Assembly: GCA_013399115.1 (NCBI GenBank)
Contig: VXAA01001425.1
Span: 1 to 64,000, forward strand
Direction of reading: 5' to 3'
DNA from: Anseranas semipalmata
Lineage: Eukaryota; Chordata; Aves; Anseriformes; Anseranatidae
Length of the DNA: 64,000 bases
The first letter of the stretch is position 1. Each line of letters opens with the position of its first letter. Shown piece by piece: positions 54,127-64,000 of the stretch. The notes under the pieces were generated by a model that saw only the letters and a list, made by a program, of their open reading frames with translations, was not told the origin of the DNA and made no database searches. The position numbers and the translations under genes were made by a program.

Positions 54127-54716
54127 TGCAGAACTGCTTAAACCTGAAAGGGTTGGTAAATTTGAGGATAGGTCTTCCAAGCAGCAGCCTGGCAAGTAGG
54201 CTTCTAGCTGTCCTGCATTGGTCGGCTCTCAGCCTGTGTTCCTAATCGGTGTTGAAAAAGTATTGTATTCACTGTTACAATGGTCACACTTTTAAATCTG
54301 AAAGATTCACAGACAGAAAAAAGTTATTAAGCCCTGACTTTTATCTGTGAAGGAATAGCTGGCATGTAGGTGGTTAATGTAAAAACACATGAAGTCAAAC
54401 TAGCAGGAACTGATGTGTAGTGCTTGTTAGTATTAACAAAAATATTTTTTTTGTTCAGGCTTCACAGTCACAAGAAGTTGAACTTCTCTGTGTATTCTGT
54501 TAGTGAGCACACTGGAGCTGTTCTGAGCATGTAGCTGACCTGAACTCGGTATTTTGGGATATTGTACATACCTTAAATTGTTTTTAATAGACATTTTCAT
54601 TGCTCAATAGTGTTGCAGCGTGTCCTTTACTCTAATGATGTGTTGAAGCCAGATCCATGTCATTCTATTGTGTATGTCTATAATATTTTGACATTTTTTT
54701 CTGATTTATCCAACAG
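54127..54716 (+). other. Intron end upstream of exon B
   Basis: Non-coding, ending in a T-rich tract, a branch-like CTGATTT and the acceptor CAACAG at 54716. Confidence 0.75.
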
Positions 54717-54948
54717 GGTGGGCTGAGTGCCCAAGCTTTTGTTCGTATCGAGATAGAAGATATTAACGATAATCAGCCTGTTTTTGAACAAGCCATCTAT
54801 GTGACAAGCATCAGCAGTCACACACAGCCAGGAACAGAGATTATCAATGTTGTTGCCACAGACAGAGATTCAGGAATATATGGAGTGGTCACGTACGAAC
54901 TGGTCCCAGGAGAATTTTCTTCTTTTGTCACAGTAGACACCACTACAG
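54717..54948 (+). CDS. Internal exon B of the same cadherin (EC linker and first half of next repeat)
   Basis: This 232-base exon gives 77 codons plus one base. It starts in phase 0 after ATCCAACAG and continues exon A directly: ...VKATDG|GGLSAQAF is the normal closing strand of an EC repeat. Residues 15-23, DINDNQPVF, are the inter-repeat calcium linker (DxNDNxPxF). The next repeat then opens with YVTSISSHTQPGTEI (28-42), ATDRDSG (47-53) and VVTYEL (57-62), and ends at VDTTTG, where the last glycine is split by the intron (phase 1). That fits the TGxI turn expected to continue in the next exon. The donor CAG|GTACTG matches consensus only up to +3. The usual calcium-binding Glu of the repeat's N-terminal strand aligns with Ser34. 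No stop lies in frame within the exon. The domain family is certain; the exact gene is not. Confidence 0.94.
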
Positions 54949-57900
54949 GTACTGTGTGTGATTCAGAAAGGCTATAATTATACATGTATATTTTCCTTGA
55001 AGATGATTTTTTTTGTCATCTGGGATCATGTCATACAGCTGAAGCTTAAATTCTGCTGAAAAGTAATTCTAGAGGAGGATGGTGGATTTAGATTTAACGT
55101 GAAGCCTTTGTATTCACTGTAATAAACAGAAAAAATGGGAAACGGTACAATATAGGACAAGCAGTTATGTTGCTTCTCCAACGTTTTCACACAGAAATCC
55201 ATTCATCATTCAAAGGAATAAATAAAATGAGTACTTTATACAATAATATTTGAATTCCTCAATTTTTCAGGTTTACTCTTGAACAGTAATGAAAGACCTT
55301 TCACGATGCTTCTTCTTTCATTTCATCTCTCCATTTCCTCATCTTTCCCCACCTTGTGCTAGAGTACGTCACCCATTCTGCTCACAGTCTTAAAATATCC
55401 AGCTGCCTTACTGTTTGACTCAATGATTAGCTTCAGAAGTGTCTTTTTCTGCCTTTTATTTCTATATATGAACCTTCCCCCTTCTAGTTTCTGCAGGGAG
55501 GTTCAATAAAGGTGTGATGATGAAGGCAAGAAAACAATTTTGGCAAAAGCAAATCTGGATGACTTTTTCTTCTAATGCAATTTCAATCTGGCAGATTGAA
55601 TTGCTCTTCCTGTGGCCACAAAGCAGCCTGTATAGTCTGTTTTCTAATCTTAAAATAATTATCAATGTCAGCTGGAAAGAACATGTATCCACACATGTAT
55701 CTATAAGTGTCCATGTATCTTTCAGTGAGTGAAAGCTAAGATGCAGCTGCCACTTAACTTGAGAGTCAGCCCTTGCATACTGCTACGTACGTAGCAAAAT
55801 TTTTGCTTCCTGATGATCTTGGCACAGGGAATTATTTTATATTTTTGAAGAATTTTTGAGGCTGTGTGTATTGTGTGCACATATTAGCTGTTTGGCATGT
55901 GAACCACTATAAGTCTCTATTCTTTCAAAATGGTGCCTGTTTTCACTTTCTTATACAGTCCTCCAAATATTCTGATGAACAGAAGAATCTAATCTTAGGA
56001 AGCTGGCCTGGTTGTCTTGGCTATTTCATAATTTACTTTAACTGTGGACTTCAACTGCCTTTCAAATCAGATTCTCTAGGGCATAACTGATGCCAAAAAT
56101 ATATAGGTCAATCAATAATTAGGGAGCTGGATCTCCACATTTAACTGTTCATTTTACAGCGGCACCAGTAGGCTTGTCAGAGAGCCCCTGTGGATTACAC
56201 TAGAAGAATTGGCTGTGCAGCAGCCCTTTCTTCTGAAAGGATTCTTCCTCAGATTGTGACCTTTTGGCCCTTTTTCTCTAGTTTTGGCACTTTGTATAGG
56301 ACAAATGTCATCCTTAATCATGAAGACCATATATGATAACGTTATCTTGCAGATCTATCATAGTGTTTTATCAAAGGCAGACTAAATTCATGGTGAAGCA
56401 GCTTGAGGTCATTATTACTGACATTTCATGATGAGAAAAGCATTTAGGTTAGAGACACTATTTCCAACATTGTAGTGCCTGGAATCTGATTGCACTTAAT
56501 CAGATCTCCTGGGTAATTCAAGAGGTCAGGCTGTGTTTTGTTTTCACTTATTAATATTAATGGTGTGTGTGTGTGTGTTTTTCCTGAGGAATATGTGTTT
56601 TCTATTTATATTCCTTGTGTACCTACAACCATGCTTAGGGTTAATCACTGGCAAGTAGAATTATTTTTAGACAAGCAATATTTAAACAAAATAAGCATAA
56701 AAATTGCCAATTTACTACTCAGAAGTTATGCAATCTGTGTGGATTAAATAGCTGTGAAAGCTGTTTGGTATGAAGAGGAAGATGAAAAAGTGGCTCACTT
56801 GTATCACAGAGATTTGAGTTATTCCCTCCTCCTCACTTCTTGTTAGGACAGTGACTTTTTCCAGTTTTTGTCTTGCTAGAGCTGTCCTTGTACACTCATA
56901 TATGTCCTAGTTTAGATGTCTCTCTCTGAAGGTTACGAGAGAGACTTTATCTAGTTATGTGGACTGCGTGTTGTGAACAGAGGGTGATGGACAAATATGA
57001 TTGGAACAGAAGTTCTTCGGGAGAGATTGGCAAACCCATAAGCTAAACATGATACTATTACAGTTTTGGTCTTAGGGTTTCTGATCTTTCTTGTGGATAC
57101 GCAACCTGTTACTGATGTATTCTGCAGTTTTTTCAGTTTGCAATGTGGCAAATTCTGTTTTATCTGTTTGTTTTCACTGTTAGCAGACCCAAAAGGAGGC
57201 ACGTAGTGTCACACATATACGTGGACAGAGATATTTTCAGTAATATGAGATGTAAATTAATTACTCGCTAACAGTTTGTCACATTACACCGTGATACATG
57301 AAAATCATATGCAAGCTGACACTGTTCTCGCCAGCATAGGTAATCACATCTAGGTTGTGCATTTGAAAAATTCATCTAATTTTAGCATTCTTCAGGTATG
57401 TTTTCGGAGTGCTGCACTTAGAATACTCACTAAAGGTGCACTTTTGTTCCCAAATCCCTTTTCATTTTTAGAAGAGAAGTGGGCATAGTAATAAAATAAA
57501 AACTGTGGCTGGAATTCTTCACTTCTGTGGCTTGCTTCTAGTGGTTGCTTTGTTAAGTAATTATATGGATGTATCAAGAAAGCCATTAGCTTTGCATAGT
57601 GAACTGTGTTTGCAATACAGGTATCATACCAACTGGTAAAACTCTGACTGTATATAATATGTCAATGGTGCTTTTGATACATGGAGATTATGAGGTCAAG
57701 CCACATCCAGCTGCTTGAAGGGGTTCCATCTTTTGTTTCAAGCACTATGGCGTGGGTTTCGTATATAGATAAATTCAATGGGAGTGGGAAGGAAGAGCCT
57801 TTCATTGGTCAGATAGATATTCAATTAAAAAGTTCTTTGAATTCTAAACAAGTCTTTATTAGTTATACTTGTTTGCCATTTTAGCTTTTCGATACTCTAC

Positions 57901-60900
57901 TTATTGTTTGTGTTACACTCTTACACTCTTGTAAATAACATTTATTGCATTTTCCTCTGAGACAAAAATTGAAAGAAAGTATTTTTTTCCCCTTGATTGA
58001 TGATAGGCTGTCCACAAGAAACAACACTTTAAGAAGTGTTTAACTAGAAAAATGTATGGATAGGGAACTGTAAACTGGTTCTTCTGCTAGTTCATGACTC
58101 TTATTATCATTTGTTTTCTAGTGTTGGTGTAAACAACATCTTGGCTTTGTTTCCTTTTGTAGATATCTGATCTATGCATGATCTGTGAACAGCACTCGTG
58201 AACTGATTAGAGCAAAGCAAGCTGAAGAGCTCTGCTGGCTAAGAAACTGTCTGAGCTATGCTTATTTTCCCTATCATTACCTAACAAGCTATCTGAAAGT
58301 GTATTTATAGTTATGGCTGAGGAGGTAATTAAAAACGTAAGTCACAGGATACAATCAGAAGTGTGGCAGAAAACCTATGCAGTCTTAACTTTAAGACTTT
58401 GGGATTACCAATTGAATTTACAAAGTCCCATTATGTTACAAGCATTAATATTTTCTTTCACTCAAGGGCATAAAATTAATTTTTCCATGGATCTTGGTGA
58501 TAACCTTCTTGAGAGCTGGATAAAAGATGGTTATCTCATTGCAGTCCTGGTTCAAGGAAGCTGTTTCAAATCAACAAAATTAATACTAGTCTTTGAAAAT
58601 TATTTTGGGCCAGTGTGACATCAACATGGCAGTCTTCAGATAAACGGTCTGTTCATATTTGTAGAACAAATCCCCTAGCTGGCCATTATATATGGAGAAA
58701 ACTTTGTCATGAAAGTTGAGTAAAAGGCAGCAGCCGTTAGTTTATGTTCATGTGAATGTATTCATGATTTGAACCTAGTATGAAAAGGATTTAGAGAAGG
58801 TAGCATTTGCACAGCCGACATTACAGTAATATAAGCATTTAACTTAGCTTCTCTGTTTCTCTTTTGACTACATAAGACATTTAGGCTCATGTTTCTGTGA
58901 ATCCTGCCATATTAGATGCCTAAAGCAGAGGCTATGACTGTTCTTGTGTATTACCAAGATTATTTCCATAAGGAATTTAGAGATCTCTCCCTTGACTTGA
59001 AGATACTTGGATCAGGCCTTTGTCACGATACCTTCCATTACTTATGACAACAAATACATATTGAGTACAACAGACAAGCCTTTTTACAAGCTGATCAGTA
59101 GTTTATTGTTAAAAATTCTTCTCAGCATAAAGTATGGCTTCTGCAAAATAACTATTCTTTTGAGGAAATTTTATCTTGAAAAAAAAAAAAAAAGACTGGT
59201 TAATTTCCTAGATGCGTTCTGATTTCTTTTTAACTGAATAGCATAGGGCGTCATGCAAATGAAATGTTCTGGAAGAGATGTAAGGCAATCTAGGGTCTTA
59301 GTCCATTGGAGAAGAGTAAAGGGAGAAGACACATAAAGGACACACAGGTTTAAGAATATAACAATTACTAACTTAGCCAAAAGGCAGATTTAAGTCCAGT
59401 GTCTTGTCTCTTTAACAGTGGTAATGGAAGCAAAAGGAGGGGTTAAGAATAGAACTTGTGCAAAATGGTCCTTCCACTGGTACATTTTCCTTGTTTTGGC
59501 AGTGTGCAATTTAGTGCTGTACTACTTCCATTACTGTATTATGGTACCATATGTAAATGCAATTTAATGTCAAACTGAGTTAAAACAAACTTCTTGATTT
59601 GGTTCAGAGCACCAGAATAGATTCATTCCAGTTAAGAATGTTGACAAGTTTTGTTTTATTGAAGAAAATGGAAATGCTGTTGTTTGACAATTGCATCTTG
59701 GGAGATTTTCATTGCGTGAAAAAGCCTTGTTTGATTTTTATTACAATACAGGTTGAAAATAAGTTAAAATACAAAAACTTCTTTTGAGGGAAAAAAATCA
59801 AATTTTGCTCAACTCCATGTATTACGCAATGTTTAATATATAGCAGATTGTAATATACATCAAAATAAAATGGGAATACATCCTTTTTAAAGAAAGCATG
59901 GCTGTTTTTATGATGATTAATGATGTTTTCATATAGTATTGTAGGAAAAAATAGTTTATTTTTAAACTACTTTTGGCATTTTCATGCAGCATATTGTACA
60001 TTTGCTAAACAGATGAAGAGGTTCTCATAAATAATGTTTAAAATTAGGAGTGTTTTTATTTTGGAACATTTTGAGACCACATTTTTTAACTGCAGTTTCT
60101 TCAATTACCGTTTTTCTGATCTTTCATATGAAATTGATATCATTCAGAATGCTGCAAATTAGAGGAATATATCTGAGACATTGGATTAGCTCACTAGGTT
60201 TTCAACTTCAAAGAATTTTATACACGTTCAGTCTCAGCTGAATAATTCATGGACGTTTACCTCTATCACAGTGATCTTGTCTGTTGAGTAATAGTACATA
60301 AAGAACACAGGAAATAGTGTATTCTCCTTGAAGCATACAAAATTTGCTATCATAAGTATGAGAGTGCAGATTTTGGCCCTAAAAGAAAGCTCTGTGGCAG
60401 AACAGCATGAAAAAAATACACATAACGCCAGCTTTTCATGTATGTAGCTCTTTTCTCTTTTAGGGATAAAATTCAATAGAATAAGTCATGTACAAAGGGA
60501 AAAATCCCTGCAAGCTATGCGCCAAAAACTCAACAATCCGATAGTAGTGACGTGTACTTGAGATTCATTGTGCACGATCCAATGTGAAGTATTTACAAAA
60601 AAAATACTCCAGCCCACTCCCCTTTCTTGTAATTCAGTCAATGTCAGATCTCAGAAACAAGAATCCACCATTTGAGACAAAAAGCGAGCTGCTGTGGCAA
60701 TGCACTGCCACAGCTCTTAGTCTACCAAAAAGCAGGTGATGTGGGCCGGTAACAGGAATAATGGAGAAGAGGAAAAGATTATACCCAAACCTTACATTTT
60801 GGAGGAGAGGAATAACATGAGGTTTGTACAGTTAAGTTCAGGCAATCAACAGGTTTCTTTAATAGAGGTTGTATAGGGCTCAAGTACAGAATATTAAGCA

Positions 60901-62024
60901 AGAAACCAGTTGCTGCTGGCAGTGAACACGCTATGTTCTTATTTTCTCTTCCATTTCAGTAGAACAAGGTACTGGTGACACTGTCTTTCTCATCAGCACC
61001 TATAGATAGATGGGGTTTGCACCTCATTGCTCCTTTCCTCAGGCTGCCCAGTGTTCAGTTTTCAGGGAGGTGGCAGTCTTGGAGCCTTGCAGTTGGTTCC
61101 TATGGAGAAGTGAAGGCTCTCCTTCATGTTCTCAGTTAACTTAAAGAAAAGAAGAAAGCGCCAAGTCACACAAAGAACAAATAGGCTTGGCAAAATGCCT
61201 TCATGCTACTAGACTGTTAAAATGAACATAGTGTATGTAGCAGAAAATCAGTTTATGAGGATTAAGATGAGTATCTGGAATGTTTTGTAATGCTCTTAAT
61301 AAAAGATCAGCAAATCTATCTTACTGGGCTTGTATTATGCTTCAGTCAGTGTGTGTGCTGGAAACGTGCATCTTTTTGTACAGTGCCTTCAATATTATCT
61401 CTGGTTACCATGGCAGTGGAGTTCTGTTATCAGGTTGTGCATTGAGCTGGTTTTGAATCTGCAAGCTGGCAGCTTGGTCGAAAAGGTCCTCCCTCCACTA
61501 AGATGTTTTTGGAAAACTTAAATAAGCCAAGCAACCGAAAGTGACGTGGTGGGGGTGGGGTGGCAGTGCTGGAGCTGCATGGATTGCGTGCAGAAGGCTC
61601 TGCCTTTGTCTTTGAAAATGCAGCAGTTCATCAGGCAAGAGTCCAGCCCACTTCCTTGTTATATGCTTTGATTTTTTTTTTGTTTGTTTTTAAACTCATG
61701 TCTCATGTGGAAGTGTTACCTGTTTGCATACAAAGAGAACAAGCGTGCTCTGAGTTACTATCATGTTAGATTAAAGAAAACAAAACAAGGCAGAATGAAA
61801 GGAAATCTCCATGTAACAGGAAATTAGGTCTCTTCAGTTATATGGGGTTTTATTGACAAATTGGATTTTTTTTTTGCTGGTGGGGAAGAATTATTAAAAC
61901 GGGTGGTAGTATAATATAGAGGAAAGCTATGTCAATGTAATACTTTTTTTTTTGTGTTCAGATTAGTTTTGGTGTTCTATGGTGATTCATAGGAGTCTGT
62001 ACTAACGTTATCACTGCACTAAGC
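54949..62024 (+). other. Intron downstream of exon B (first part)
   Basis: Starts with the weak donor GTACTG. AT-rich with a TG repeat at 56563-56578. I looked for the continuation of the cadherin repeat (a phase-1 exon opening with Gly-x-Ile and a DRE motif) and did not find it. No transposon was recognised. The open frame at 58313-58618 (101 codons) has no domain. Confidence 0.65.
56563..56578. repeat. (TG)n microsatellite
   Basis: Eight uninterrupted GT units followed by a T run. Confidence 0.9.
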
Positions 62025-62085
62025 AAAAACAAACAAACAAACAAAAACAAAACAAAAAAAAAAACAAAAAACAAACAAAAAAAAA
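62025..62085. repeat. (AAAC)n / A-rich low-complexity tract
   Basis: About 60 bases of AAAC and AAAAAC units with longer A runs. It could be an expanded poly-A tail of a retroposed sequence, but no body is recognisable next to it. Confidence 0.9.
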
Positions 62086-64000
62086 CATACCTTAGTCCTG
62101 TCCTGTGAGGCTTATAACAGGTTGAAATTGTGAGAGAGTAATGAATTAGTATGACAAGCAGCCGGTTCAGCATCTCCAAGTTTTTTTTAATATGCACTGT
62201 AGAAAATGACTTTTGAGGAGCTGAATGTTTGATTTGACAGTTTTCTGAAGGCATATACAGCAAATATGCTTGTGGGAAATTTGAGATTTTTTTTTATGTT
62301 GAAATTTAACATGGGAGGAAAAGAATCAAGCAAAATGTTTTATTTGCCTTGAATGTCAAAAAGAAAGGACATGAAGCAATAGCTTCACAAAGTAAGCGAG
62401 GAACTGTAATCCCCTAATCATTTAGCAATTGAGGTGGTCACCAGTAAGAACTACTGCAGCTCTTCCTTTGCTTTGAGCACCATTGGATCTGTTTGCCTTC
62501 ACGTAGGTGTTGCAGTCACCAGAATAGAGCTGGAGCCATAGGGCTTTATTTCTCTTAATATTTCTTTAAGTTTTTCAGGCAGAGTGGAGCAGCTTCCCTG
62601 CTTACATTAGCTGCACATACTTCCTTGCTAAAGCCCTGACATTTCTTGCTAATGCAGGGCTCAGGGCCGTTCTGTTGCTTTGTAGCTTGTTCGGAGTGCT
62701 GCTGCCTGGCTTGCAGTTGATGGGAGCACAGTCAGCTTGCTTTGCCTCTCTTTGTTGGGAGCCTGTAGAATGAAACACTCCATTTAGAACTAATTTAAGG
62801 GTTTAGAAAGCTTTGAATGGGTCTGATCCAGCTTGTATTTGAGACCTTTCTTTGATATCCTCTTAGTCTTGCCTGCCTTTTTCTTAGGAATTCCACCATC
62901 TCTCATGAAATCAATAGGCAACCAAACTTTTCTAATAAAACAAAAAATAAATTGGTAGAACCAGTGGTCTCAAAAATTTGCCTTTGAACTCATCTTCTCA
63001 AAATCATTAGAGGTGATCTTTTTTATTTTTAAGAGCATTATGAATTTTGTCTGCAATTTTTTGTGTGATTAATGAGCACTGTTTTAGGGCTGTCCAGCAC
63101 ATGAGGACTTTTTACAGAGGATGCTTCATAAGAATCTGCTAGAGAAGGGACACTGTCTAAAGCATTCCCGGTGCAGGGGGATGAGGCTTCTGTAAAGAAC
63201 AAATGTAGATATGTGACTGATATAACTTGAGTCAGTTATTTACTATGGAAGCATTAAAATACTGAATACTTTAAACTTGAAATAGCCCTCTTATTCACTG
63301 AAATTCCAAGCAGTGTTTGTGTCGTGAAGATTAAGCTTTTAAAAAATAATTTCGTATAAGCTGAAGCTGTGTGTATTGATGTGGGTAGACTGTAAATAAG
63401 ACCGTAATTCTTCAGTAATTCTTTCCTTTCCCCTGACAGTTATTAAACCAGCTCTTCAAACAGTGCATTTTGCAGAGTGTTGTTATGGTTACCAGCCAGA
63501 ATGCAGCTTCACTTTAAATAAATAAATAAAATGTGTATTTTAAATACAGGTAAATTGCTAAAACTGGAACCTAAATGTGATCCTAAGATTAGAGACAGGC
63601 AATGAGCTAGATAAATAGAAATGTCAACCACTCTTGTTCTCCCTAGAACAATACTGTTTTTAACATTAATGCAAAGTCTATGTCACCTAACTATATTTTC
63701 CTCTCTGAGGCAAATTTTCTATCACAGTTCTTTGCCACGTGTAAAAAACAAAGCTGTACATGCATCTCTGTATGAGAAGTTAGCGTGCCAGGTTGGGCGA
63801 GACATGCTCCCATCAGGTCAGTGGGTCGGCACCAGCCTATGTGGTATTAAACGATGGGTTCAGCGGCCAGCTTTGAAGGTGAATTGGGGTGATGAACTCT
63901 ACATACCTTTTTGCCATCTGCTTGCTGTCTGAGCTGTGTCGGTCCATGTCCAATCCTAGGATAGTTGCTGAAGAAATATGGCCGTCATCTACAGTTGTCA
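62086..64000 (+). other. Intron downstream of exon B (last part)
   Basis: No exon found up to the window end. A short AAATA repeat lies near 63517-63531. The 103-codon open frame at 63621-63932 has no cadherin motif and no recognisable domain. Confidence 0.6.

Noticed and set aside
53906..54199. 97-codon frame rich in Tyr, Ile and Cys
   Set aside because: Produced by the TA/TG microsatellite.
58313..58618. 101-codon frame beginning MAEEVIKN
   Set aside because: Looks protein-like at the start only; no domain and no exon signals.
54949..64000. Search for the next cadherin exon (phase 1, Gly-x-Ile start, DRE motif)
   Set aside because: No segment combined a suitable acceptor, frame and motif; it probably lies beyond the window.
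1..64000. tRNA, rRNA, CRISPR array or microbial mobile elements
   Set aside because: No tRNA B-box-like GGTTCGANNCC word, no regularly spaced direct repeats and no microbial gene organisation were seen.

Overview
The window is vertebrate nuclear DNA, almost certainly from a bird, and nearly all of it is intron of one large gene. The evidence for a bird is three CR1 non-LTR retrotransposon fragments, two of them with the terminal repeat ATTCTGTGATTCTGTG, and a solo LTR whose ends and layout match an endogenous retrovirus LTR common in bird genomes. The sequence is AT-rich, has spliced genes with large introns, and contains a 32-N assembly gap and a single N. No bacterial, plasmid or phage features are present.

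Two internal coding exons are supported, both on the + strand. Exon A (44247-44438, 64 codons) and exon B (54717-54948, 77 codons plus one base) encode consecutive parts of extracellular cadherin (EC) repeats. They join in phase 0 across a 10.3-kb intron. Exon A carries the middle and end of one EC repeat. Exon B carries the end of that repeat, the calcium-binding linker DINDNQPVF, and the first half of the next repeat. The gene is a large cadherin of the dachsous/FAT class. DCHS2 is my best guess, by elimination only, so no symbol is given. I found no other exon, so at least 44 kb upstream and 9 kb downstream appear to be intron or flanking DNA.

Layout: 1-75 and about 1240-1400 are GC- and CpG-rich and look like pieces of a CpG island, perhaps a promoter or 5' untranslated exon. 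From 1.4 to 21.3 kb is AT-rich sequence with microsatellites. A solo LTR on the - strand lies at 21295-21887, bounded by the 5-bp target duplication GCCCA. A CR1 fragment on the - strand lies at 22281-22661, one on the + strand at 26785-27061, and an older decayed one on the - strand at about 42990-43345. A striking A22-C18-A14 tract lies at 31840-31893, an N gap inside an A tract at 53033-53064, and a compound TA/TG microsatellite at 53992-54126. The remaining open reading frames are short, lack recognisable domains and are best read as chance.

I did not find a previously undescribed system here. The most useful observations are the cadherin exon pair, with an unusual calcium-site residue and a weak donor, the CpG-rich segment, and the cleanly bounded solo LTR.
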